DNA from: Dermacentor variabilis
Taxonomy: Eukaryota > Arthropoda > Arachnida > Ixodida > Ixodidae
Length of the DNA: 64,000 nucleotides
NCBI RefSeq assembly: GCF_050947875.1
Contig: NC_134577.1
Coordinates: forward strand, 68,173,139 to 68,237,138
Direction of reading: 5' to 3'
The position numbers were made by a program, and so were the translations under genes. The notes below the pieces were generated by a model. That model was not told where the DNA came from, did not search any database, and saw nothing but the letters and a program-made list of their open reading frames with translations. The stretch's first letter is position 1. Every line of letters begins with the position of its first letter. Positions 22,195 to 32,902 of the stretch are shown here, piece after piece.

Positions 22195-24047
22195 GAGGTT
22201 ACGAAGCCGGCAGAAGTCCACTGATGGCTTAATGACCTTGCTTTGCCGATGTAAATGCTAGGCTCATTGTGAAAAATAAAAGTTCGTTGTTTCAATCGAA
22301 AATATTACCTATTGTTTAGAGAGGATATCAGGATCCCTCAGAAAATTTACCCGAGACCTTCCGGTTTTCACTCCGATGTGCTTTTTGGTTGCACATCGTG
22401 TGCTTGTTTTTCTTAGTTTGGAGTGTATCATTTTTTTCTCGATCTTGCCTCATAAATTTCTGCTTCAAATCTCCCCCACACTTCTTTTTTCTTTTCCTCC
22501 TCATTCTTACGCTCTCCTGATGGCTTCGCTGGAGCGCAGATTGTACAGGGGTCAGGGCCTCAGTCATGCGCATGCTAGCGCCTTTAGGCCTGACCCTTCT
22601 CGTTTTCTTTAAGCAAACTGCAAAACTTGTGAACAAAAAAAAAAGCCATTGGCTCATAGAGTAAACAAACCTAATTGGCTTAAGCATCATTACAAATTGT
22701 GTTTCAGTTGAACAGCGCGCATACCATTTATTGTTTTTGTTATTCTTAGGTTGGCACCGAATGTAGACAGTGTGACCAAGAACCTGCGAGTCAACTACCA
22801 TTCTCTTGCATGCAGTTGTGAGGCCATTATCTCGTACAACAGATACCTCGCGTGGTTCCTGCGGCTTTCACATAGGCCCCTATATAATGTCCGGCCTATG
22901 ACTTCACAGACCCGCGCGGGACGGCGACATTGGACAATTACAAATCTCTTGCACCCGTGCTCCCCGCCCCCCCCCCCCCCAACCCCTTAAACATTTAGCA
23001 AGCGGGTACATGGCGGATGTGAAGTCCACGTCCCACCCGTCCTATTATCGCTACTTCGTTGCTCTTCCGTGGGTGCGTCAGAAAACCGCAACGCAAACGA
23101 AGGACATGTCAAAAAGAAACAAAGAAAGCGCCATACGCACAACATTAACTCTCTAGTTGGGAACAAACGTTCCGTTGAGGTAGAATGTACATGATTCGCT
23201 GTAAATCGCTGAAGAGGTGAGTATATAAGTAGACCGCGTTAATAGAGGGCGGTCTAATTACATAAGGGGTCTATACTCTCTCGGTTGTCGGCTAAGCTGA
23301 GACATCGGAACGCGACAGAATAGCAGCACAGAAGACGATGGAGCGAGCGCTATGATAAAGCGCTGTGGTGTTCCGCTGCCACGTGACTACATTCTGCGCC
23401 ACCAAACCTGCGCATCCCGGAAATCGAAACCAACGCAGGTTCGTAAAAAATTTATTGTAGTGCAGTACTACAATGTGTTAATGATTTGCTAAAATGAAAC
23501 GTTTTGGTCCCCCGTCTTAACACGTCCTAATAAGTGTGAACTAACTAGTCCAGCGGCAAGTAGTGTAGTGCTTTATTTATACGCTTTGAGGCCCGCTACT
23601 TATTTTTACCAGGGTTCTGATGTCCAGGATGTTCTATTAATGCAAAATATGGAAGGCGCTAATTTTCCTTTCGGTACTCCTTCAAGCATAGCAACTGAAG
23701 GCCCAGTCCGACACGGACAACATCGCCTGCGGTAAATACTTTAGCTACCACCATCACGTTGAACCATGTAATACAATGCTTACCATTTCTGAGAGCGAAT
23801 TGCAGGTATAATCCTCATAGGTATACTCTTCCTCTCTTGGTTGCCGAGACCCCTGGGTTGTCATCCCTCGCTTTAGAAAAGAACAAGTATGAGCGTCATT
23901 TCCAAAAATTGGTGATCATAGTGAAAAGGACAGTCCTGCAAGTTAGAAATTTCAGGTACGAGTGTTGACTCGTTTGTTACGGATTATTTGCATCGTTATG
24001 ACAGCTGATTGTGCTTGCATATTGAAGAGCGATGTGCTTGTGTGTAT

Positions 24048-24066
24048 ATATATATACATATATATG
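24048..24066. repeat. TA-rich flank of the minus-strand LINE
   Basis: Short TA tract abutting the LINE 3' end. The same kind of tract flanks its 5' end at 29,674, so the TSD is hidden within TA repeats. Confidence 0.7.
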
Positions 24067-24169
24067 TTAGTTAATTCGGGTTTACTGGCCGAAAAGCGAC
24101 TAAAGCCATGCTGCGCCAGTCACAGGACAGTATGAGATCCCTTGTTACAGCAGCATTAGCTGTGTTATC

Positions 24170-27100
24170 TTAAAGTCGATGTAGGCAACCGGTTTCATCT
24201 AAAAACTCGAACAAGTTAGTGAATGGCGCTAGTGGTTCGTCCCCCAATATTAAGGCAGGGTGCAAAGGTATATGTAAGTGATACGAATTTTTGAAATGTT
24301 TCCGCCTCTGCGTTTCAGTGTGTGGACAAGATATAATGATGTGGGTTACTGTAAGCGGTTCATGACATTCCTCGCATGTTGGTGCGTTTTCGTTTCGAAG
24401 TAAAAAATTGTGTGTTAGATGAGTGTATCCAATTCGAAGTCGACATAACATTACCTCATAGAACCGTTCTTGGTGAATGCATGATCTCCACTCGTGAACC
24501 AGGGGTTTAGTGATATGTAACTTGTTATTTACGTACCAGTTCCATTCATGTTGCCATTTTGATGCTAGGGCCTGACGAACCGCTCGCATACTGTCTTTGT
24601 ATGGAAGTGTTATGTGTGTTATGCTTTTGTGCGCTGCCGTGGACGCGTTTCTATCTGCTGCTTCATTCCCTGGTATCCCAACATGGCTTGGAACCCAGCA
24701 GAATCGTATGGTTCCTTCGTATTTCTTGTTAACTACTATGTTTAAGATACCACCAATCAGGGGTTCCGACGCGGAGTTTAAATTTAGGGCTCTTAGAGCA
24801 CTTAACGAGTCGGTATAAATAATAGCATTCTTGTGCCTGTCGGAAGTAATTTTCTTAACTGCCATTCATATGGCATAAACATCGGCGGTAAACAATGAAG
24901 AAAAATTATTTATCCGAATGCTATTTTCCCAATTTTTCGTCACGATCCTAACACCTACGTGTTCTTGTGTTTTAGAGCCGTCAGTGTAAAATTCAGTGTA
25001 ATTCTTGTATTTTTCTTGAATAGCTCGGAACTCTTGCATTATGTGTTCTTGTGGAATGTCTTTTTTCTCCACATGTGTTAACCTCCAGTCACATAGTTGT
25101 GTAAAATGCACCACGGGGGCAATCTTGGTGGCCTTTCGGCAACCTGCAGGGCTTCAGGAGGGATATCATAAGTCTGACAGTATTGTTCGTGTCTTAAGAT
25201 GAGTGGCCGAATCATGTTTGGTTTATTTGTGTAGTGTATTCGTGATTGGCACTGTGTTACGATGCTCTAGCATATATGTTGTGGTGATGGCCGAATTCTT
25301 AATACATAGCAAAGTGTAAGTTGTGCTCTGCGTTGCTATAATGAAGGTTCATTGGAGTCAACGTATAAACTTTGTACAGGCGATATCCTGTAGGCACCAC
25401 TTGCAAGTCGTAGGCCGAGATTATGAACTGGATCAAGTCGCTTAATGTAGGACTGCCTAGCTGCACCATAATCTACACTGCCGTAGTCGAGGATGCTACG
25501 TACAAGGGACCGGTGTATACAAAGTGGACATGTTCGGTCAGATCCCCAGTGCTTATGTGATAAAACCTTGAGGATATTTAGCGCTTTGTTTGCTTTAATT
25601 TTAGTTGCGTTAATGTGAGCAAGGAAGTTCAGTTTAGTGTCAAACGTTACGCCTAGAAATTTATAGTGTTCTTTGACCGGTAGCGTTGTTCCAGGCAATG
25701 TGAGACCTGGAGTACAGTGTTACCCTCGCTTCTGCGAAAAGAGAACTGTAACAGTTTTGTATGGAGAACCGGAAACCATTTTTGTCAGCCCATTGTGTAA
25801 GATTACTTATCGTTATTTGTAGTTGTCGTTCGCAGGTGGGTAAGCTTGAGGCGCGGCAAGCCATTTGCAAATCGTCGACATATATTGAGTGCATAACAGA
25901 TGATGGTATGATCTTATTTACAGAGTTCATTTTGACTATGAAGAGCGTCGCGCTCAGAATGCAACCTTGTGGAACGCCATTTTCTTGTGTGAATGTGCGG
26001 GAGAGTATTGTGCCGAGACGTACTTGAAATGTTCGATTTGACATGAAATCGCATAGATAATTTAGCATTCTTCCGCGAATTCCCATGTCAGCCAGGTCTC
26101 TCAAAATTCCGTATCGCCATGTAGTATCCATATGCCTTTTCAAAATCAAAGAAAACCGTGAGGCAATATTGCTTGTGAAGAAACGCGTCGCGTATTTCAT
26201 GCGCTAGTCGCACGAGATGGTCAGTGGTGGAGCAGCCCTTTTTGTATCCGCACTGGTGTTTGTCTATTAGGTTTCTTGTTTCAAGGATGAATGAGAGTCT
26301 TATTATAATGCTCTCATAGGATTTGGCTAGACAACTTGTTAGTGCAATGGGACTATAGCTGCTAGGGGATGTTGCGGGTTTACCAGGTTTTAGAAAAGGC
26401 ACTCGTACCGCTTTTTTCCAATCTGTGGGCATTACCCCAGACCCCCATATCTTATTGAAAAATTTAAGAAGTGCCCCTACCGATGCTTGGGATAGGTGTG
26501 CCAGCATTGTGTAGTGCACACGGTAGAGACCTGTTGCCGTTTTTTTACCGGCAGAGAGAACTCTGTTCAATTCATGTATTGTGAGGGGGTTATTGTACAT
26601 TTCAGCTGAAGCCCCAGTGGTAGGCAGTCTCTCTTTCTCAGCCGATTCTTTATATTTTACAAATGAATTTGGATAGCCTGCTGAGGTGGATACGTTATAA
26701 AAGTGTTCACCTAATATGTTGGCCTGATCCTGTAGTGTTGTTTGTGTGCCTGGACTTGTAAGTAGTGGTATTGTGTATGATGAGTACTCTGCTTTAAATT
26801 TCCTCACCTGGTCCCACATTCGTTTTGATGTGACTGTACCATTGATTGAAGGTATGTATTTTTGCCATGATAATTTCTCCGCATTTCATCGAATAAATCG
26901 TGCTTTGGCCTTGGTCTGTTTGAAATTTAGTAGATTGTTATAGGTGGGGTGCCTCCGTAGGATTCCAAAGGCCTTATTTTATTCTTTTTTGGCTTCAGTA
27001 CAATCGTTTGTCCACCAAGGAGTTAGCTTTTTGCGCACAATACCGGATGACTGGGGTATTGTCTTTTCTGCCGCTGATATTATAGCTTCTCTGATTTTTT

Positions 27101-27878
27101 TATTAAGTTGATCAACACTAAGCTCTGGTGAAAAGACATTTTCCAGTTTCGCATTCTCCATAAAAACCTGCCAGTCAACGAGCTGCAATTTCCATCGGCG
27201 TGGTCTTGTTATTAAAATTTGTGGTTATGGTAGGAGTTTGATGAGTGCGGTTAAGTGATCGCTACCATATGACGTGTCGAGCGCTTTCCATTTAAAATCA
27301 GTAAAAAGAGTGGGCGTACAAAAAGCTAAATCTAAACAACCAAATGTGCGGGAAGTCGGTGAGAAATAAGTTGGCGCACCTGAGTTTAAAAGACAGATAT
27401 CGTTTGATAGAATAAAATCTTCAGTGAGTTGCCCTCTTTGGTCAGTTTTGACACTGCCCCAAAGAGTACACTGAGCGTTAAAATCTCCTACCGAGACAAA
27501 GGGCTCCCGTAACTGATCTGTTAGATTTTGTAAGTCTTTGATAGTGAAATTTGTGTGGGGTGGAATATATAGTGAGCAAATGGTGATAGTTTTGTAGGAT
27601 AGAATGGTGACAGCTACGGCGTCTTAAGATGTATTTAATTGGACATTTCGGGTAGGAGTGCCGCCCTGCACGACTATAGCCACTCCACCTGACAACCGGT
27701 TGGAACATTCGCGGTCCTTTCGGACAACGGTGAAGCCTCTAAGGAATTGACTGTGTTTAGGGCCTAAGTTCGTTTTCTGTAGGCAAAATGCGATTGGCGA
27801 AAAGTTATTTTTTATGTCTTTAATGTCACCTAAATTGTGAAGAAGTCCTCTACAATTCCAATGTATGATAAAAGCCAT
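24170..27878 (-). pseudogene. I-like LINE ORF2 (endonuclease, RT, RNase H), inactive
   Basis: Domains in order: endonuclease start MAFIIHWNCRG at 27,878, where the catalytic QET motif reads QKT (Glu to Lys). An RT fragment follows with SPSSYSPIALTSCLAKS near 26,340 and CGYKKGCSTTDH near 26,240, then NGVPQGCILS and an intact YVDD near 25,870. The RNase H part has YTDGSK near 24,975, FTADVYA (expected Glu is Asp) near 24,875, YTDSLSALRAL near 24,800 and GNEAADRNA near 24,640. A C-terminal finger, CEECHEPLTVTHIIISC, lies near 24,350. At least six frame breaks or stops separate these pieces. Confidence 0.85.
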
Positions 27879-28103
27879 AGTGGCAGAATTGAGAATTTTA
27901 ATTTACATAACTAACTTTAGGTGACATTTGTTAGTGGGAATGACTATTGGAAGAGCAGTAACTGTTCAGGTTACCGGTCCCTTTGTTCGCATAGTTATTG
28001 TGAGCTTGTCTTTCTTAGTGCGCTCCAGAGAGCGCTGATGTTTTGGCGTCGATGACGCCAGAGTTTTGGTGTCGACATCCATAGCCTTCTCCGAGGCGCT
28101 GGA

Positions 28104-29158
28104 TCATCGAGAACCAGGCGCTGAGACACGCGTCTCAGGCCTGGGAGTTCGATTTAGCCTGGGGCCCTGTGGAACCGGGGTCTGCAGGCCCGTCTGTGAT
28201 GATGATGATGGAGCAGCACTGGCTGCTGCCACCAAGGGGACGGATGGAGTTAGTACTGGGCCACTGACTGCAGCCCCTGTAGACTCCTGAGACCACTGCG
28301 GTGCTGTCCCCTGCCGCACCGCACTGGCGTAGTTTGTTTGAGGTAAATGTGCTAATTTCTTTCTTGCTTCGTAGAAGGAAATCTTCTCTTTCACTGTAAG
28401 TGCAATTATCTCTCTCTCTTTCTTCCAGCAAGGGCAAGATCGTGGATATGCTGCATGATCACCTTTGCAGTTTGTACAGTGTGGAGCAGCATTGCAGTTC
28501 TCCGACTGATGGTCATTGGCACTACACTTTGCATATGTCGATTTACCTCCGCATGATTGCGATGCATGTCCGAATCTCTGGCACTTGAAACACCGCCTCC
28601 GGTTTGGGATATACGGTCTTACGTTGATCTTAAAATAGCCTGCATCAAGTGTAGTAGGCACAATACTGGTACTAAACGTAAGTATAACGTGTTTGTTCGG
28701 GATTTGTTCGTCATTTCTTCGGAGAGTTATTCGTTGAACTTTGATTACATTTTGTTCTTCGAAACCTTCCAGGAGTTCTTCATCGCTTAGGTTTAGGAAA
28801 TCTTCTTCTTATATTACACCCCTGCTTATGTTGAGAGAACGGTGTGCAGAGATCGTGACTTTGATGTTACCGACACTGGCGAGATCAGCGAGCTTTTCGA
28901 CTTGGTCTTTGGTTTTGAGTTCAAGGAGGAGGTCCCCACTTGACATCTTTGAAGCTTTGTATTGTTTTCCGATTTTTTCTATTAGGAATTTTGCTATTAG
29001 GAATGGGGATAGTTTTCTCATTGGCAGAGATCCTTCACTGTGGATCACATGGTAGCGTGGGAATATTTCTACGTTGGTTTTTAAAGTGAAGTGAAAAATT
29101 GCTTCGGTGCGCCCTCTTTTATTAGGACGATCTGCAAGGGGAGGAATGCATTTGCCAT
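28104..29158 (-). pseudogene. I-like LINE ORF1, inactive
   Basis: The probable original start is the ATG at 29,158, aligned with the related ATGs. The frame is disturbed early and resumes at MIHSEGSLP (29,048), then stops at 28,809. The zinc-knuckle region reads from 28,661: CFKCQRFGHASQSC is intact, the second knuckle has lost its first cysteine (YAKCSANDHQSENC), and the third, CTNCKGDHAAYPRSC, is present. A Pro/Ser/Ala-rich tail ends at 28,104. This corresponds to the nucleic-acid-binding ORF1 protein of I-type LINEs. Confidence 0.85.
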
Positions 29159-29670
29159 GTCATTCTTAGAGTATTCAGTAGCGATGGTAGCCACCCACCA
29201 CCGAGCCCAACAAGGGGACGCTACGAGGTTAGGAACATACCTGTAGACGTCAGCTATACAATGCCGCTATAACCTAATATATGTACCCAAGGCTGGGTAG
29301 ATACACACGGTTGACCCTTGCTGCCTGGAAAATGAAAAGTAAACTGAAGTGAGTAGAAGACAGGAATAATTCAAAGTGAGAGAGAAAGACGAAGAGTGGA
29401 GAGGGGGACAGGAAGAGGCAACTGCCGATTTCCCCCGGGTAGGTCAGTCCGGGGTGCCGTCTGTGTGAAGCAGAGGCCAAAGGGGTGTGCTGCCTCCGCA
29501 GGAGGGCCTTAAAGGTCCAAACACCCAGCATCGCCTCAATGCCGAAGATCCCCCTTTCCCCAGACACGGCTAAGCCGCGCACGGCTACACGCGGGAGGGG
29601 CCAACCCTCGTATGCTCGGGTACGTGGTGACGCAACACACCAAACGCCTGCTGATGCAGACGCCCCTGCG

Positions 29671-29673
<3 letters not shown>

Positions 29674-29725
<52 letters not shown>
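29674..29725. repeat. (TA)n microsatellite between LINE and LTR element
   Basis: About 50 bp of TA repeat that directly joins the LINE 5' end to the left LTR of the Ty3 element. It is probably part of one original TA array split by two insertions. Confidence 0.9.
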
Positions 29726-29730
<5 letters not shown>

Positions 29731-29857
29731 AGTGAAGAGGAATGCCCGGCGCCGCAGCCACATCGCTATCGCCAGGGAGGCGCGAGCTCGAGATTTCCTG
29801 AGCTTCTCTGGTTGAGACACGCTGCCTGCCGCTTTCTTGTGCTGTGTTGTTATTAGA
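29725..29857 (+). repeat. Left LTR of the Ty3/gypsy element
   Basis: Shares GTAGTGAA, AGGAATGCCCGGCGCC, AGCCACATCGC, GAGACACGCTGCCT and CTGTGTT with 36,042-36,176. The exact edges are uncertain because of the TA flank. TGGAGGTGC at 29,864 just after the LTR could be a primer-binding site, since TGG complements a tRNA CCA end. Confidence 0.75.
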
Positions 29858-29899
29858 TTCTTGTGGAGGTGCTACGGTTTTCTCCAACCTGGAATTACG

Positions 29900-31933
29900 C
29901 ACCGGAACTCTGCCATCCGTCTTTCCTGATTACCCCAGCCCGACATCCCCACCGGTTGCTCCAGCCATCGTATGTACCGGTACCCAGCGTCTGCGGGATC
30001 CTGATATCTTCAGCGGCACCGATGAGAAAGACGTTCAAGATTGGCTCGAATCGTATGAACGCTCCAGCAACACCAACAAATGGGACGATCCCCTGAAGCT
30101 CGGCAACGCGATCTTCTATATATCGGGCGTCGCCAAGCTGTGGTTCAAAAACCACGAAGCCCATCTCCCCACGTGGGCTAGCTTCACAGCCTGCATCGCA
30201 GAAGTTTTCGGCCGCTCTGGCGTGCGCAAACTTCGCGCTAAACAACGCCTACGAAGCCGATCCTTGCAAACTGGTGAAACGTTCACCAGTTAGATACCTC
30301 TGCCGGCGTGTCAACCCGACGATGGCGGAGGCGGACAAGGTACGTCGCATCATAAAGGGGATTTCTGGCGATGCCTTTCGTATGCTCCTCTCCAAAAACC
30401 CAGGCTCTGTCTCTCAGGTCATTGAGCTTTGTCAGAGTTTCGACGAGCTCTGCAGCCAGCACCTTCTTAAGGCCAGAATACATGGAGCGAACTTTCACGA
30501 CGAAGTTCGGGCGGCAGAAAATCTGCCGCGGCGCGACGCCGTATGTTCGTCGGGCTGCGCTACATGGAGCGAAGACAGGCCGGCCGCCGCCGGCGAGTCG
30601 CTGCGTTGTTATCAGTGTGGCTAGACGAGGCAAATGCGCTGTCGTGAAACACATCACAAAAAAAAAACTTTAGCGACAATTATTATCGCTTTTGAATTAC
30701 GGAACACTCTAAAAACGCGTAAAATTTTGTTTAGAAATGATTTCTAGACTTTTTTATGTGTTTGAGACATTCATGTGCCGATGTAGTTTAAAGAAAGCGG
30801 CGATGCTATGCGTTGTGGCAACACTGGGCGGGTAAACAACTTTCGGCTCCTCCAACTCCGCGGCTCTGTTCTGTGGCTCAACGCGCGCGCGGCCGAAGCA
30901 AGCAGACCCGAAAGTAGCGCACGTGAGCTTGTCTAACCATGGCTGTTATTAACTTATTAAATTCCAGCCGCGCCACTTTGGATGCCATGAATACGAAAAG
31001 TGGGAGACCGGCGTGAACGATAGAGCGGGATCGGGATACACGGACAAGCGGGGAAGCCTAGCCGGAAGTCGGGGCGGATAGTGAGACCTGATTGGCTCGC
31101 TTTGGGGCGCCGCTCGTTTGCCGCTTCCGGTATCGTCGCCGCCCGACGAACTTTTCTGCGCCGGCTGGATCGGCGGCGAACGACGTTTTCTCCGCCGCCG
31201 CGCGTCGCGCGTACGCCGCCGGGCGTCGAACGCCGACTATTCGTCGCATATTCGCTCCATGTATTCTGGCCTTTACGCGGCGACCCCCTGCGTCCGAGCT
31301 TGACCCTCGCGAGCATGGCCGCGGCTCCTGAGATGGACTCCCTGCTTGGCCAGATAGAAAGGTTCGTCCGTGATGAGGTCGCTCGTCAGCTTTCGCTGCT
31401 GTCCTCAGCCACGCCACCACCTTCGCCTATGCCGGCCACCCTTCCCCAGATCATCCAAGAGCAAGTGTGCGCAGCTCACCCTTCTGCCCGCGAGACTCCG
31501 CCTGTGCCGACTCCAGTTGCTTTTCCCGAGGTGACTTCACCTCTCAGCTATGCCGAGGCTCTCGCGCGGCCACTCCATCCGACCTTTGCGCCATCCCCAT
31601 CGCTCGTGCCACTGAGTCCAGCTCCTCACTTCGTTCAGCCGCGATACAGCAGTGGACAATGGCGCACTCCTGACATCTGGCCAATATGTTTTGCATGTGG
31701 TGTACCTGGCCACGCTGCACGATTTTGTCGTCGCCGCGCAACGTCCTACCGCCGTAGCTTCGACGCCGCACTATGTTTCCCCATACCGGTCATCCTCCGC
31801 GTCTCAGAACCCCGGCCAGATGTCTTCCTACTGGGACCACCGCCCTCTTGTTGACCGCCGTTCGCCATTGCCTCGACGCCGCTCGCTTTCGCTGATGCGC
31901 CGTGGTCGTTCTTTGCCGGAATGGGAAAACTAA
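29900..31933 (+). pseudogene. Ty3 gag (capsid and nucleocapsid), interrupted
   Basis: The capsid part reads from about 29,900 with FSGTDEKDVQDWLESYE and LWFKNHE, typical of Ty3-type gag. It shifts frame near 30,290 and continues through VRRIIKGISGDAF to 30,469, where the 803-bp inverted-repeat element is inserted. After the insert there is a DSLLGQIERFVRDEV segment (31,335) and a nucleocapsid knuckle CFACGVPGHAARFC (31,687-31,728). A frameshift near 31,740 precedes a basic RRRSLSLMRRG-type tail ending at 31,933. Gag normally forms the virus-like particle and packages element RNA. This copy cannot make a full protein. Confidence 0.8.
30467..31275. mobile_element. Non-autonomous TIR element (PIF/Harbinger-like) inside gag
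   Basis: Perfect 22-bp terminal inverted repeats begin AGGCCAGAATACATGGAG at 30,470 and end with the complement at 31,272. TTA lies immediately outside both ends (30,467-30,469 and 31,273-31,275), fitting the 3-bp TWA target duplication of PIF/Harbinger transposons. The 803-bp interior has GC-rich subterminal parts and an AT-rich middle (about 30,650-30,960), with no transposase. Removing the insert would put gag sequence on both sides adjacent, which confirms insertion into the retrotransposon. Perfect TIRs suggest it moved relatively recently. Confidence 0.85.
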
Positions 31934-32370
31934 TCGTCGCAATTCCAGAGGCAAGAACTGCGTCACCCACGAACAGACCAAGGCCTCTTCCTTATCCGAC
32001 CAATGTTATTGACGTATATGTGGATGGCGTCGTTGCACTCGCCCTCGTTGACACTGGTGCCGCCGTTTCAGTTACTAGTGCCAAACATTGCCGTTCGCTC
32101 ACAAAAGTCACGACGCTACTGTCCAACGTGTCACTTCGTACTGCCAGCGCAGACCACATCACGCCTGCAGCTGCGTGTACGGCTCGCGTAGTGATCAACG
32201 GCCTCCTCTACATCGTCGAATTTTTGGTGCTGTGTTCTTGTTCCCACGATCTTATCTTGGGCTGGGACTTCCTTTCCGCTAATAAGGCCGTCATCGACTG
32301 TTCTCGTGCTGAAGTGGAATTTCAAACGCTGTGTAATGCCCCACTCCTTGACGCTCGTGAACCTGACAGA
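31921..32370 (+). pseudogene. Ty3 aspartic protease domain, truncated by insertion
   Basis: A retroviral-type protease with LVDTGAAVSV (catalytic Asp in DTG) near 32,047 and LILGWDFL near 32,252 (the ILG flap-side motif). The frame opens at 31,921 and overlaps the gag end at 31,933 in a different frame, compatible with programmed frameshifting in Ty3 elements. The reading frame runs into the antisense LINE insertion near 32,371 and stops at 32,391. The protease would mature the gag and pol polyproteins. The catalytic motif itself is intact. Confidence 0.8.
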
Positions 32371-32902
32371 CAGACAACGAACTTTATTTAATCCTGAGGA
32401 GCTACTGTCAGGACCTCCTAACGGGAGGCCATTGTAGCCGCTGGCCGCGCCCACGTAAAGGATAGAACGCCGTGACGCTCCGCTCTTTCGTGGGCCCTCA
32501 GGATAGCCTGGGCTTGCTTTCGGAGTACCGTGCTTCTGATGGCCTCCTCCCATTCGGCCTGGCTGGAGAGGAAGTCGTTAGGCAACGCGGGACATCGCCA
32601 GAGCATGTGAGCCATTGAGCAAAAGGTTTCAGTGCAGTCGGGACAACTAGGGTCCACATCCGAGTACATCCTACTGAGGAATCCCCGCGACGGGAAAGAT
32701 CCCGTCTGCAGCATTCTAAGTGTAGCTGACTGACCTCTACTGAGCTTCGGGTGAGGCAGAGGATAAATTCTCCGACCAAGTTGGTAATGTTTAGTAATTT
32801 CATTAAATCTGAGGAGTGGATCGTTCTGCTGAGTCCCTTCCTGCCCCTCCGGAGCCTCCAGACCGTCGCGGCGCGTGAGTTCTCGCGCACGGTCGTGGGA
32901 AT
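32371..32902 (-). mobile_element. 5'-truncated LINE tail inserted antisense in gypsy pol
   Basis: Minus-strand reading from about 32,900 to 32,430 gives the C-terminus of a LINE ORF2. It has a LNITKHYQLGRR-like segment (here FNEITKHYQLGRRIYPLPH), LRMLQTGSFPS, and a zinc-finger motif CPDCTETFCSMAHMLWRC. A 3' UTR with AATAAAG follows, and the end lies in a GACA repeat near 32,371. Gypsy pol resumes at about 32,902 (FVAEDVTIPP). Exact ends and the TSD are not resolved. The family differs from the I-like elements elsewhere in the window. Confidence 0.75.

Larger units (their letters stand above)
16540..23915. repeat. Segmental duplication part B, copy 1
   Basis: Collinear with about 49,130-62,950. 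Anchors include GAAGAGGGGAAGAAAG (16,605 / 49,197), GGACACCCGGTTTCACCGGGAATCC-like text (17,407 / 49,848), GGTTGACG (18,555 / 56,804) and the GTGCTTTATT stretch (23,565 / 62,597). This copy shows the pre-insertion state for the I-like LINE (site at 18,538-18,549) and the RTE element (site near 23,002-23,010). I see no gene in it: open frames are short and shift relative to the other copy. Confidence 0.9.
24067..29673 (-). mobile_element. Full-length, decayed I-like LINE (minus strand)
   Basis: The 5' end lies at 29,673 with the leader CCCCGCAGGGG read on the minus strand. The 3' end lies near 24,067 after GCCAGTAAACCCG. Order on the minus strand: 5' UTR (29,673-29,159), ORF1 (29,158-28,104), ORF2 (27,878-24,170), 3' UTR. 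Proteins are closer to the element at 41,283 than to the one at 50,934 (for example the start MAFIIHWNCRGLLHN versus the related VAFLVHWNCRGL). Both ORFs have many stops and shifts. It sits in a TA microsatellite. Confidence 0.9.

Noticed and set aside
22328..22801. 157-codon minus-strand open frame
   Set aside because: The duplicate region near 58,880-59,340 does not keep the frame; Lys/Arg-rich product from T-rich DNA.
28104..28661. Zinc-knuckle protein as a host nucleic-acid-binding gene
   Set aside because: Lies at the ORF1 position of a LINE with leader, ORF2 and 3' end all present; clearly element-derived.
29536..29902. Open frames encoding Tyr-Ile repeats
   Set aside because: Direct translation of the TA microsatellite joined to LINE leader and LTR sequence; the same artefact occurs at 35,983-36,411.
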